The translations under genes and the position numbers were made by a program. DNA of 64,000 nt from RH-AL1 sp965198485. GTDB lineage: Bacteria > Pseudomonadota > Alphaproteobacteria > Rhizobiales > Beijerinckiaceae. Under the pieces are notes generated by a model. The model saw nothing but the letters and a program-made list of their open reading frames with translations. It was not told the origin of the DNA and searched no databases. This document shows positions 8,162 to 16,238 of this stretch, one piece after another. The stretch covers positions 2,728,001 through 2,792,000 of the forward strand of contig CBDAPQ010000005.1 in assembly GCA_965198485.1 (NCBI GenBank), given 5' to 3'. Positions within the stretch are counted from its first letter, which is position 1. Each line of letters starts with the position of its first letter.

Positions 8162-9636
8162 CACCACCGCGCCGGCAGCTCCACCTTCGGCGCCGCCTTC
8201 TCGATCGCCGCGGCCGCGGTGAACAGCGTCTCTTCGTCGAAGGCGCGGCCGATCAGCTGGAGGCCGAGGGGCAGGCCTTCCTTGGAGAGGCCGGCTGGCA
8301 CGGCGATGCCCGGCAGTCCGGCCATGTTCACCGTCACGGTGAAAACGTCGTTCAAGTACATCTCGATGGGATCGGCCGAGCCCTTCTCGCCCTGGGCGAA
8401 GGCGGCCGAGGGCGTAGCCGGGGTGAGGATCGCGTCGACGCCGGCGTCGAAGGCCTCCTCGAAGTCGCGCTTGATCAGCGTGCGGATCTTCTGCGCGCGC
8501 ACGTAATAGGCGTCGTAATAGCCGGCGGAGAGCACGTAGGTGCCGATCATGATGCGGCGGCGCACCTCGCGGCCGAAGCCGGCGGCGCGCGTCTCCTCGT
8601 ACATGTCGACGATGTCCTTGCCGGGCACGCGCAGCCCGTAGCGCACGCCGTCGTAGCGGGCGAGGTTGGACGAGGCCTCCGCCGGAGCCACGATGTAATA
8701 GGCGGCGAGCGCGTATTTCGTGTGCGGCAGCGAGATGTCGACGATCTCGGCGCCGGCCTCCTTCAGCCAGGCGATGCCCTGGCTCCATAGAGCGTCGATC
8801 TCGGCGGACATGCCGTCCATCCGGTATTCCTTGGGGATGCCGATGCGCAGGCCCTTCACCGATCGGCCGATCGCCGCCTCGTAGTCCGGCACGGGCAAGT
8901 CGACCGACGTGGTGTCCTTCGGGTCGTGCCCGGCCATGGCGCGCAGCAGGATCGCGCAATCGCGCACGTCGCGCGCGATCGGACCGGCCTGGTCGAGCGA
9001 CGAGGCGAAGGCGACGATGCCCCAGCGCGAGCAGCGCCCGTAGGTCGGCTTGATGCCGACGGTGCCGGTGAAGGCGGCGGGCTGGCGGATCGAGCCGCCG
9101 GTGTCCGTCGCCGTCGCGCCGAAGCAGAGATGCGCCGCCACCGCCGCCGCCGAACCGCCGGAGGAGCCGCCGGGCACCAGCTTGGCGTCGCTGCCGGGCC
9201 GCCGCCACGGCGACACCACCGGGCCGAAAAAGGAGGTCTCGTTCGACGAGCCCATGGCGAACTCGTCGAGGTTGAGCTTGCCCAGCATGGTGGCGCCCGC
9301 GCGCCAGAGGTTGGCCGTCACGGTCGATTCGTAAGGCGGCTTGAAGCCCTCCAGGATGTGGCTGCCGGCCGTCGTCTGCACGAACTTGGTGCAGTAGAGG
9401 TCCTTGATGGCGAGCGGGATTCCCTCGAGCGGGCGCCCTGCCCCCGAGGCGAGGATCGCATCGGACATCCGCGCCTGCATCAGCGCCATTTCCGGGGTCT
9501 CCACGATGAAGCAGTTGAGCGGCCGGGCGGCGGCGACGGCCGCGCTCTGCGCCGTGCAGAGTTCGACGGCGGAGAAGCGCTTGGCCTTGAGGCCGTCGCG
9601 CGCCTCGGCAAGGGTCAGGGCGGTGAGGTCGGACAA
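8158..9636 (-). CDS. gatA: Asp-tRNA(Asn)/Glu-tRNA(Gln) amidotransferase subunit A
   Basis: GatA is the amidase that releases ammonia from glutamine so that GatB can amidate misacylated tRNAs. The 492-aa length is normal. The amidase-signature Ser-cisSer-Lys triad is visible: lysine in LAIKDLYC, and the serines in PGGSSGGSAAAVAA. GGSIRQPAAFTG and the glutamine-binding C-terminal half are also conserved. It follows gatC by 63 bases on the same strand; gatB is not in the window, which is common in alphaproteobacteria. A low-GC unknown gene overlaps its stop codon. Confidence 0.97.
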   Translation of the reverse strand: MSDLTALTLAEARDGLKAKRFSAVELCTAQSAAVAAARPLNCFIVETPEMALMQARMSDAILASGAGRPLEGIPLAIKDLYCTKFVQTTAGSHILEGFKPPYESTVTANLWRAGATMLGKLNLDEFAMGSSNETSFFGPVVSPWRRPGSDAKLVPGGSSGGSAAAVAAHLCFGATATDTGGSIRQPAAFTGTVGIKPTYGRCSRWGIVAFASSLDQAGPIARDVRDCAILLRAMAGHDPKDTTSVDLPVPDYEAAIGRSVKGLRIGIPKEYRMDGMSAEIDALWSQGIAWLKEAGAEIVDISLPHTKYALAAYYIVAPAEASSNLARYDGVRYGLRVPGKDIVDMYEETRAAGFGREVRRRIMIGTYVLSAGYYDAYYVRAQKIRTLIKRDFEEAFDAGVDAILTPATPSAAFAQGEKGSADPIEMYLNDVFTVTVNMAGLPGIAVPAGLSKEGLPLGLQLIGRAFDEETLFTAAAAIEKAAPKVELPARWW

Positions 9637-9699
9637 TCTCGGGCTTTCTCGCTCGGGCTTTCTCGGCGGGGCGGCTTCGCGGGCAGGAGCGGCGGCGCC

Positions 9700-9987
9700 C
9701 TACTCGATGACCTTCGGCACGGTGAAGAAATGATCCTCGGCGGCGGGCGCGTTGGCGGTCACGGCAGCGGCGATGCCGCCGTCGGTCACGACGTCGTCGC
9801 GCGTCTTCATGCGCATCGGCATGACCGAGGTCATCGGCTCCACGCCATCGACGTCGACTTCGGACAGCGTCTCGACGAAGGCGAGGATGGCGTTGAGTTC
9901 GCCCTGGAGGCTCTCGACCTCGGCGTCCGGCACCTTGATGCGGGCGAGATGGGCGATGCGGCGCACCGTGGCTTGATCGACCGACAT
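9700..9987 (-). CDS. gatC: Asp-tRNA(Asn)/Glu-tRNA(Gln) amidotransferase subunit C
   Basis: GatC is the small subunit that wraps around and stabilises the GatA-GatB complex. The 95-aa protein starts MSVDQATVRRIAHLARIKV, the usual GatC beginning, so I use the ATG at 9987 rather than the upstream in-frame start at 10050. The C-terminal AAEDHFFTVPKVIE is the conserved tail. It is the first gene of a gatC-gatA operon and is divergent from ruvX across about 100 bases. Confidence 0.96.
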   Translation of the reverse strand: MSVDQATVRRIAHLARIKVPDAEVESLQGELNAILAFVETLSEVDVDGVEPMTSVMPMRMKTRDDVVTDGGIAAAVTANAPAAEDHFFTVPKVIE

Positions 9988-10088
9988 GCAGGGTTCCGGC
10001 GGAAGGGCGGCTGCCCTATAGCATCCGCCTTCCGGCGAAGTCACGAACACCGATCAAGCGCCGGCGTGGACGCTGGACCCCCGCCTCA

Positions 10089-10571
10089 ATGGCCGCCAAC
10101 ATCATCGCGATCGAGACCCTCGCCGACCTGCTGGGCAGGGGCGAACGTCTCGTGGGGCTCGATCTCGGCACCAAGACCATCGGCATCGCCGTCTCCGACG
10201 TGGAGCGCCGCTTCGCCACCCCGGTCACCACGATCCGGCGGACCCGCTTCACCCAGGACGCGGCGCTGCTGGTCTCCGAAGCCGGCCGGCTCGGCGCTAT
10301 TGCCCTCGTGACCGGTCTGCCCCTGAACATGGATGGAACCGAGGGTCCGCGCGTGCAGGCGACGCGTGCCTTCATCCGCAACATGGCGCCACTCACCACC
10401 CTGCCCTTCGTGTTGTGGGACGAGCGGCTCTCGACGGCTGCGGTGACGCGCAGCCTGATCGAGCAGGACGTGTCGCGGGCCAAGCGCGCCCAGGTCGTCG
10501 ACCGCATGGCGGCCGCCTACATCCTTCAAGGCGCGCTCGACCGACTGGCCCGTCTGGCCCTCGCACCATGA
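10089..10571 (+). CDS. ruvX: putative Holliday junction resolvase / pre-16S rRNA nuclease YqgF
   Basis: This 160-aa protein has the RNase H-like fold of the YqgF family, which includes an essential nuclease for 16S rRNA 5'-end processing in E. coli and a proposed resolvase. The motif LVGLDLGTKTIGIAVSD carries the first catalytic aspartate, VTGLPLNMDGTEGPR is the conserved centre, and LWDERLSTAAV plus VVDRMAAAYILQGALD supply the other acidic residues. Length and motifs are normal. Confidence 0.95.
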   Translation: MAANIIAIETLADLLGRGERLVGLDLGTKTIGIAVSDVERRFATPVTTIRRTRFTQDAALLVSEAGRLGAIALVTGLPLNMDGTEGPRVQATRAFIRNMAPLTTLPFVLWDERLSTAAVTRSLIEQDVSRAKRAQVVDRMAAAYILQGALDRLARLALAP

Positions 10572-10615
10572 CAAGAGTGCCCAGAGGCACGCCTTTCAAG
10601 TCTGGGAAACGTAGC

Positions 10616-10912
10616 TCAGTAGCCGTAATAGCCGTATCCCGGACCGTAATAGCCGAAGCCGGAATAGCCGGAGCCGTAAGCGGGATAGGCGGAGCCGTAA
10701 CCATTGTCGGCCGCCGCTGCGCCGGCAATGCCCAAACCGAGAAGGCCGAGCGCAGCCCCTGCGGCGAGACCCGCTCCGCCGACTACAACACCGTGGCGAG
10801 ACCCGTAATGCCGGTAATGGCGATGGATGACGCGCGCGGCCGCCGCGTCGGCGGAACCGGCGAGGACCGCCACGGCCAGCCCGCCGACCGCCAGCTGCTT
10901 GATGATCTTCAA
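10616..10912 (-). CDS. small secreted glycine/tyrosine-rich protein
   Basis: This is a 98-aa protein with a clear signal peptide (MKIIKQLAVGGLAVAVLAGSADA). A short histidine/arginine patch (RVIHRHYRHYGSRHG) is followed by a hydrophobic glycine-alanine segment and a tail made almost entirely of Gly, Tyr, Ser and Pro (GYYGPGYGYYGY). Such tails occur in many small exported proteins of Hyphomicrobiales and may self-associate; no function is known. It is 24 bases downstream of the stress-promoter gene on the same strand and may be co-transcribed with it. Confidence 0.75.
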   Translation of the reverse strand: MKIIKQLAVGGLAVAVLAGSADAAAARVIHRHYRHYGSRHGVVVGGAGLAAGAALGLLGLGIAGAAAADNGYGSAYPAYGSGYSGFGYYGPGYGYYGY

Positions 10913-10936
10913 CGCAAACTCCTGTGCAGGCAGCTT

Positions 10937-11281
10937 TCAGTAACGAGCGCGAACGCCGGCGGCGACCGGGCAAGTGTGGTCGATCCCGGCCGGAATGCCG
11001 TTCACGTCACGATCGAAATCGGTGACGTTCCAACCATCCGGATACTGGCAGCGCCGGACGACGCTGACGACGGGCTGACGTCCGTAGGCGTACGGATTGA
11101 CGACGAAGGACGGGCTCGTTCCGAGGACCTCGTCCGGCTGCACATACCCGTAAGGCACGCGGTCGCCGTATGGGTTCGGGGCAGCCGGGGCGTAGGGCTG
11201 ATAGCGGACCTGGGCCGATGCCCCGCCCGCCGCGAGCATCGAGAAAGCAGTCGCCGTGATGGCCCGTCGTATGCCCGTCAT
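10937..11281 (-). CDS. small secreted protein behind an EcfG-type promoter
   Basis: This 114-aa protein has a signal peptide (MTGIRRAITATAFSMLAAGGASA) and is otherwise unknown. The mature part is rich in Pro and Tyr with two cysteines (RRCQYPDGW and DHTCPVAAG) that could pair. I chose the ATG at 11281, preceded by AAGGGGGATG, over the longer frame starting at 11389, because the promoter match at 11309-11334 would lie inside that extension. It ends in VRARY, the same five residues that end the divergent gene at 11585-11965. Confidence 0.75.
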   Translation of the reverse strand: MTGIRRAITATAFSMLAAGGASAQVRYQPYAPAAPNPYGDRVPYGYVQPDEVLGTSPSFVVNPYAYGRQPVVSVVRRCQYPDGWNVTDFDRDVNGIPAGIDHTCPVAAGVRARY

Positions 11282-11308
11282 GTCATCCCCCTTGGTGAAC
11301 AAGGAAAG

Positions 11309-11334
11309 AACGTGAACGCAAGCTTCTAGGTTCC
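11309..11334 (-). promoter_or_regulatory. EcfG-type general stress promoter (GGAAC-N17-CGTT)
   Basis: On the minus strand GGAAC at 11334-11330 and CGTT at 11312-11309 are separated by 17 bases, a full match to the promoter consensus of the alphaproteobacterial general stress sigma factor EcfG. It ends 27 bases upstream of the ATG at 11281. Sigma-factor use is inferred from the consensus. Confidence 0.72.
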
Positions 11335-11584
11335 TGGATTGATCCGTGGCCGGCAGGACATGGCTGGCAGGACATAACTCGCACGACATGGCCTATGGGA
11401 GACACCCTCACGGATTTCACCCTCGCAGGCCGGACCATGATTGACCGGAGATGAGCTTCGCGCGATCTAGGCTTGATTTTGTTTGAAAGGAGTCGGCGGT
11501 CGGTTCTTTTCACAAGTCGGTAACAAACGGTTCACGGCAGGTTGCTCTGTTCTAGAGAACCCGCTTCGAAGGGGGTCTGGGTCC

Positions 11585-11965
11585 ATGAAGAATACGCTTC
11601 TTTCACTTGCGGTAATCGGCACCGTCGGGTTCGCGACCGCCGCTTCGGCCGCCGACTTCGCCGCCCCGCCGCCGCCTGCTCCGCTCGCGCCAGCCGGTTT
11701 CCTCAACCCGGGCAAGGTTCCGCCGGTCGTCGTCCAGTTCGGCCCGACCACCAACTACAGCACCATCGTGTGCCCGAACTTCGCCAAGGCGCCGGACGGC
11801 ACCTGGGTCGCGCTCAATCCTCAGCCCTACAGCCTCGGCTTCGTCCAGGGCATCATTCCGCCGATCGTTCCGATCAAGTCGGGCGGCTTCATCTACAACA
11901 ACATCGACCTCTACTCACAGCTCGAGCTGCAGTGCGGCGCCGCCCTGGTGCGCGCCCGCTACTAA
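11585..11965 (+). CDS. small secreted proline-rich protein, unknown function
   Basis: This 126-aa protein starts at ATG 11585 with a signal peptide (MKNTLLSLAVIGTVGFATAASA). The mature N-terminus is a proline-alanine stretch (FAAPPPPAPLAPAGF), followed by a region with two cysteines (IVCPNF and LQCGAAL). The C-terminus VRARY matches that of the divergent secreted protein at 10937-11281, and both have a cysteine 7-10 residues before the end. The long untranslated region upstream and a strong terminator immediately after make it a single-gene transcript. Confidence 0.8.
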   Translation: MKNTLLSLAVIGTVGFATAASAADFAAPPPPAPLAPAGFLNPGKVPPVVVQFGPTTNYSTIVCPNFAKAPDGTWVALNPQPYSLGFVQGIIPPIVPIKSGGFIYNNIDLYSQLELQCGAALVRARY

Positions 11966-11988
11966 GATCTCTATGCTGCGCGACGATG

Positions 11989-12012
11989 AAGGCGGCTTCG
12001 GCCGCCTTTTTT
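11989..12012 (+). terminator. Rho-independent terminator
   Basis: GGCGGC, loop TTCG, GCCGCC, then six T. The stem extends by AA/TT to eight pairs. It lies 23 bases after the stop of the secreted-protein gene and may also act for the convergent psd gene. Confidence 0.88.
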
Positions 12013-12044
12013 CGTGTCGGCGTTCGGCATGCGCGGCGCATTCC

Positions 12045-12743
12045 TCACTTCGCACGAAAAAGCCGGGATCCGGATTGCGAACCGTAGTCCGCCAGGACCG
12101 TCTCTCCCGCGATCGCCTTCGAGCCGACCGCAACCAGGGGCCGTACGCTGTACGGGCAATAGACGTCGACGCGGGAGCCGAAGCGGATCAGCCCGAACCG
12201 CTCGCCAGCCGCGAGCGTGTCGCCCTGCTTGTTGAAGCAGACGATCCGGCGCGCCACCAGGCCCGCGATCTGCACCACCCCGAAGCGTCCATGCGGCGTC
12301 TCGATGGTGAGGGCGTTGCGCTCGTTGTCCTCGCTGGCCTTGTCGAGATCGGCATTGACGAAGAGCCCAGGACGATAGGCGATCTTGGCGATGCGACCCG
12401 CCACCGGCATCCGGTTCACATGACAATCGAACACCGACATGAAGACGGAGATGCGCTGCATCCGCTCGGAGCCGAGGCCGAGCTCCGGCGGCGGCGCGAA
12501 GAAGCCCACAGACGAGATGATGCCATCGGCTGGCGACACCACGAGATCGGCGTCGAGCGGCGTGGTCCGTACCGGATCGCGGAAGAAGTAGATGCACCAG
12601 CACGTCAGGATCGCGCCGACCCAACCAAGCGGCTGCCACAGCCAGGCCAGCCCCAAGGTGACGATCGCGAAGATCGCGATGAAGATATAGCCCTCGCGGT
12701 GGACCGGCGTGAGCTGGCGCTTCACGGAATCGAGCATGTGCAT
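12045..12743 (-). CDS. psd: phosphatidylserine decarboxylase proenzyme
   Basis: Psd decarboxylates phosphatidylserine to phosphatidylethanolamine at the inner membrane. The 232-aa protein is of the short bacterial type: hydrophobic N-terminal helices, DLVVSPADGIISSVG, the conserved CHVNRMPVAG block, and RFGSRVDVY, where the Gly-Ser bond is cleaved to make the pyruvoyl group. I chose the ATG at 12743; the frame extends far upstream, but the added sequence is out-of-frame TIGR02301 gene. In most Hyphomicrobiales psd is followed by pssA; here it is followed by a terminator, so the synthase gene must lie elsewhere. Confidence 0.95.
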   Translation of the reverse strand: MHMLDSVKRQLTPVHREGYIFIAIFAIVTLGLAWLWQPLGWVGAILTCWCIYFFRDPVRTTPLDADLVVSPADGIISSVGFFAPPPELGLGSERMQRISVFMSVFDCHVNRMPVAGRIAKIAYRPGLFVNADLDKASEDNERNALTIETPHGRFGVVQIAGLVARRIVCFNKQGDTLAAGERFGLIRFGSRVDVYCPYSVRPLVAVGSKAIAGETVLADYGSQSGSRLFRAK

Positions 12744-12814
12744 GGAGGGCTGGCGATCCTGTCTTCGGTAGTCCGAGTATAGGCGTAAAGCGGGGCCGGC
12801 GCGACCTGCCCGGC

Positions 12815-13261
12815 TCAGCTCGCGCGATAGCGGTTGCCGATGTCGCGGGCGAGGCGGCCGCTCTCGCCGAGGAAGCGCTGAATGACCAGCCGCGCGTTCG
12901 GCGTGCAGGTGCGATAGGTCACGGCGTATCCCTGCAGGCCGCGATTGAAGGCGCCGGCGAGACGTTCCTTGCGCGCCGGCGGATTGCCTTCCGACTCGAG
13001 CAGCGCCTGCATGCGCTGACGCCACAGCTCGGCGTCGGACGCCCCGCAGAGCTGACGCATGGTGGTCAGCGCGCCGAGCACCTCGGCGAGGCGCAGGATC
13101 TGGGGATCGTAGGGGCGGCTGTCAGGCGGCGCGACCGGCGTGGCCGGCGGCGGCGGCGGGGCGGCGGGTTTCTCCGCCTTGTGCGGGCGCGGTGCCGCGA
13201 GGAGCGGCGGGGCCAGCAATGCGAGGACCACGAAGGCGAAAGCGGTGCGCGCGCGCGTCAT
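12815..13261 (-). CDS. TIGR02301-family exported protein
   Basis: This is a 148-aa protein of a family confined largely to alphaproteobacteria and without known function. It has a signal peptide ending near LLAAPRP, then a proline-rich linker, then the conserved helical domain (YDPQILRLAEVLGALTTMRQLC; ARKERLAGAFNRGLQGYAVTYRTC) with two cysteines. Its ATG at 13261 overlaps the stop of the upstream NUDIX gene by four bases, so the two are translationally coupled. The pairing with a NUDIX gene is common in Hyphomicrobiales. Confidence 0.88.
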   Translation of the reverse strand: MTRARTAFAFVVLALLAPPLLAAPRPHKAEKPAAPPPPPATPVAPPDSRPYDPQILRLAEVLGALTTMRQLCGASDAELWRQRMQALLESEGNPPARKERLAGAFNRGLQGYAVTYRTCTPNARLVIQRFLGESGRLARDIGNRYRAS

Positions 13262-13722
13262 CGTCGGAGCGCCGCCAGGCGCCACGCGCCCTCGAGCACC
13301 GGTGCGAGCTGGTCGGTCACGGGCAGCGCCGCGATCTCATCGGGCGTCGCCCAAAGAATCTCGCTCGCCTCCGGTCCGGTGGTGCCCTCGCCCGAGAGCC
13401 AGGCGCCGACGAAGGAGGCGACGACGAAATGCCGCCGCGCGGCACCGGCGTCGTCGCGCTCGATCACCTCGACGTGGCGGTTGAAACCTACGATCCTTGC
13501 CGCAACGCCCGTCTCCTCGGCGAGCTCGCGCAGTGCCGCTTCGGCCAGCGTCTCGCCCGGCTCGACGAGCCCGCCCGGCAGGCTGAAGCGCCCGGCCCCC
13601 GGTGGTTTGGCGCGACGCGCCAGGAGCACCCGCCCCTCGCGCAACACGGCGACGCTCGCCGCCAGGATCGGGCGCGCCGGATAGAGGCGGTCGTCGGCGA
13701 GAGTGGCGGCAGCGGCGGTCAT
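13258..13722 (-). CDS. NUDIX hydrolase
   Basis: This 154-aa enzyme hydrolyses a nucleoside diphosphate linked to some other group. The NUDIX box is complete: GGLVEPGETLAEAALRELAE followed by ETGV, near residues 52-75. The start at ATG 13722 lies 11 bases after the pdxH stop, so pdxH, this gene and the TIGR02301 gene probably form one operon. The substrate cannot be told from the sequence. Confidence 0.93.
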   Translation of the reverse strand: MTAAAATLADDRLYPARPILAASVAVLREGRVLLARRAKPPGAGRFSLPGGLVEPGETLAEAALRELAEETGVAARIVGFNRHVEVIERDDAGAARRHFVVASFVGAWLSGEGTTGPEASEILWATPDEIAALPVTDQLAPVLEGAWRLAALRR

Positions 13723-13732
13723 GGTCGCAGGC

Positions 13733-14314
13733 TCACGGCGAAAGGCGCGCCGTGCTCCACCCGCCGGACGCCTCCGCGCGCGAAAATAGGAGACGGTCGT
13801 GGAGCCGGAACTCGCCGTCGGACCAGAATTCGATCTGCAGCGGCCTGATGCGAAAACCGCTCCAGTGCGGCGGTCGCGGCACCGTCTCCCCGGGATAGCG
13901 GGCCTCGACGTCGGCGACAGCCTGCTCGAGGGCGGCGCGCGAGGCGATCGGGCGGGATTGCGCGCTGGCCCAAGCCCCGATTCGGCTGCCGCGCGGGCGG
14001 CTGGCGAAATACGCGTCGGCCTCGGCGGCGTCGACGACCTCGACCGGACCGCGGATGCGCACCTGCCGGCGCTGCGTCTTCCAATGGAACAGCGCCGCCG
14101 CCTTGGGCTGGGCCTGCAGCTCGCATCCCTTGGCGCTTTCGAAGTTCGTGTAGAAGACGAAGCCGCGCTCGTCCCAGTCCTTGCACAGCACCGTTCGCAC
14201 GTCGGGCAGGCCTGAGGCATCGACGCTCGCGACCGCCATGGCGTTGGGATCGTTCGGCTCCGTTAACCCTGCCGCGTCCTGCCATTCGCGGAAGAGCGCG
14301 AACGGATCGTCCAT
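13733..14314 (-). CDS. pdxH: pyridoxamine 5'-phosphate oxidase
   Basis: PdxH is an FMN enzyme that oxidises pyridoxine or pyridoxamine phosphate to pyridoxal phosphate. The 193-aa protein contains the FMN-binding stretch VLCKDWDERGFVFYTNFESA, the RRQVRIRGPVE strand, and the conserved C-terminal RPPHWSGFRI. I chose the ATG at 14314 (MDDPFALF), which matches typical alphaproteobacterial starts; an in-frame start at 14425 would extend into the divergent lipoprotein gene. The C-terminus ends RLSP, where most homologues end xLxP. Confidence 0.95.
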   Translation of the reverse strand: MDDPFALFREWQDAAGLTEPNDPNAMAVASVDASGLPDVRTVLCKDWDERGFVFYTNFESAKGCELQAQPKAAALFHWKTQRRQVRIRGPVEVVDAAEADAYFASRPRGSRIGAWASAQSRPIASRAALEQAVADVEARYPGETVPRPPHWSGFRIRPLQIEFWSDGEFRLHDRLLFSRAEASGGWSTARLSP

Positions 14315-14375
14315 GACCGAAAGCTCACGCGTCTTTAACTCGCTCAAAATAACGTCCTCGTGATGATTTGAGTGC

Positions 14376-14861
14376 GTGAGTCCCGGCGTGTCCCACAAGC
14401 CCATCCATAACGCAGCCACGACCACGCCGACACCCGCACGCCCGGCTCATCGCCGCCGTTTGTGCTGCCTCCTGCTCACCCTCGGCCCGACCTTGGGCAG
14501 TTGCGCGATGTCGTTCCCGATGGCCTCGCTCATGCCGGGAGACGATGTCACGGCTTCGAATTCGACCGTGCCGTTCGGTCGCATGCTGGATGAGGAGGGT
14601 CGGCGCCGCGAGACTGCGGCGCTCGCCACCGCGCTCGACCCGCAGGGCGACGGCGCCACGGTGAAGTGGGACAATGCAAAATCCGGCGATCGCGGCGCGA
14701 TCACCGCGTTGGGCAAGGCCTACAACGCCGACAACAAGGTGTGCCGCGCCTTCATCGGCGAACTGCGGCAGGGCGACACCCTTCGTAAACTTCAGGGCAG
14801 CGCCTGCGCCGTGTCGGCTGGCGAATGGAAAGTAACCGAAGCCAAGCCTTTCAGGAGCTGA
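14376..14861 (+). CDS. RT0821/Lpp0805-family surface lipoprotein
   Basis: This 161-aa protein starts at a GTG (14376). An arginine-rich n-region and hydrophobic core end in LGSC, a plausible lipobox with the lipid cysteine near residue 43, so it should be an outer-membrane lipoprotein. The body (FGRMLDEEGRRRETAALATA, NKVCRAFIGELR, GSACAVSAGEWKV) matches the RT0821/Lpp0805 surface-protein family, related to the rickettsial 17-kDa antigen group. The function is unknown. It is divergent from pdxH. Confidence 0.8.
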   Translation: MSPGVSHKPIHNAATTTPTPARPAHRRRLCCLLLTLGPTLGSCAMSFPMASLMPGDDVTASNSTVPFGRMLDEEGRRRETAALATALDPQGDGATVKWDNAKSGDRGAITALGKAYNADNKVCRAFIGELRQGDTLRKLQGSACAVSAGEWKVTEAKPFRS

Positions 14862-14880
14862 GCTGCATCGAGCCGCAGCG

Positions 14881-16098
14881 TCAACGACCCAGGAAACCGT
14901 CTCCGAACTGCTTGAAGCGCTCGCCGTAGGTTTCGCGCGCGTCCATGTCGATGGCCGCGGTGGGAGCGCTGACGACCAGGCCGGCGGCGTCGCCCGCGCG
15001 CGAGATCGCGCCGCTCGAATAGCTGAACAGCGTGTCGCTGAAGCGCTGACCGCCGTCGGTGATCGCCTGCCCTCTGGCGAGCCGCGTGCCGATCAGCTGG
15101 ACGATCTCGGGGCTCGTCGCGAAAGTATCGTGATCGACCCCGCCGTTGCCGAGGAGCGAGAGGTCGTAGACCGCGATCTTGTCGCGCTTCAGCATCGACA
15201 GGTAGGGTTCCTTCATCGGGTCGATGTCGCCGAGGCGCGCGGTCGAGCCCCAAACGTCTTTCGATAGGGCCAGCGCCTTGTCCGAGCGTGACAGGAACAG
15301 CGCGAAATTCGGCTTGACCGGGCCCATGTCGGCGATCTGCTCGCGGGCGATGTCAATATCGACGTCGGGGGCGGCGAGCAGCACATTCTTGATCTTGGGC
15401 GAGATCCGGCCGCCGCGGATCGCCATCTGGCGAAGGCTCTCCAGCAGCAGCCAGTTGCCCATCGAATGGGCGAGGATCGAGACCTCGCCGACGCTCGGAT
15501 CGGCAACGAGCCCGCTCAGCACGTCTTCCAGCTGGTTGCGCGAATAGGTCGAGCTCTCGTGATCGTAGCCGTAGGCCAGCACGCTGCCCTTGGAGGGCCA
15601 AGTGAACAGCACCGGCACCGCCTCGGTGCCGCTGTCGTGCACGATCTGGGCGAAACGGTAGACCGCGTCCTCGAACTTGTTGTTGAAGCCGTGAACGAAG
15701 ACCAGCACCTGCTTCTTCGGACTGTGGCGCAGCTGGTCGTGCACCAGGCCGAGTGCCGTCCTGCGATCGATGATCGCGGTGTGCTTGGTCACGAAATCGA
15801 CGGCCGGATCGCCGGGCAGCTGCTTGGGCCACTGCACATCGCCGACCTTGCGAACCGAATCGGGTGGGATCGACACCTGGATGTCGGCGAAGGCCATAGC
15901 GTCCGCGCGTAGAGAGTTGAACATGACGCCAGGCGACGCGTCCTTGCCACGCGTGGTCGCGACGAGCACGTTGACGCTGCTGGTGCCGGGCGCGTCGGCC
16001 ATCACCGGCATGAGCACGCCGTGGGGATGGTCGGCGCAGGCACTCAGCACGAGCGAGCAGGCCACGATGGAGGCGACCGGACGGAGGAGCGTCTGCAT
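14881..16098 (-). CDS. DUF900 alpha/beta-hydrolase lipoprotein
   Basis: This 405-aa protein belongs to the DUF900 group of alpha/beta hydrolases. The N-terminus (start ATG 16098) has a hydrophobic segment ending LSAC, a lipobox, so it is probably a periplasm-facing lipoprotein. VLVFVHGFNNKFEDAVYRFAQ is the oxyanion-hole region, and ILAHSMGNWLLLESLRQ contains the nucleophile elbow (H-S-M-G). An aspartate in LLAAPDVDID and a late histidine (GGVDHDTF) can complete the triad. It is predicted to be an esterase or lipase; the substrate is unknown. Confidence 0.88.
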   Translation of the reverse strand: MQTLLRPVASIVACSLVLSACADHPHGVLMPVMADAPGTSSVNVLVATTRGKDASPGVMFNSLRADAMAFADIQVSIPPDSVRKVGDVQWPKQLPGDPAVDFVTKHTAIIDRRTALGLVHDQLRHSPKKQVLVFVHGFNNKFEDAVYRFAQIVHDSGTEAVPVLFTWPSKGSVLAYGYDHESSTYSRNQLEDVLSGLVADPSVGEVSILAHSMGNWLLLESLRQMAIRGGRISPKIKNVLLAAPDVDIDIAREQIADMGPVKPNFALFLSRSDKALALSKDVWGSTARLGDIDPMKEPYLSMLKRDKIAVYDLSLLGNGGVDHDTFATSPEIVQLIGTRLARGQAITDGGQRFSDTLFSYSSGAISRAGDAAGLVVSAPTAAIDMDARETYGERFKQFGDGFLGR

Positions 16099-16238
16099 AG
16101 TCGGTCCAGGTGAAGGCGCCCGTCGGCTGCGCTGGTGCAAAGCTTGGGGCCGCATCCTTAACGCAATGGAAAGGGGCGGCGTGGGGGGCGGACGCAGCCG
16201 AGCGATTGCTCTGAGGTATGTGTCCGATGCGGCACGCC

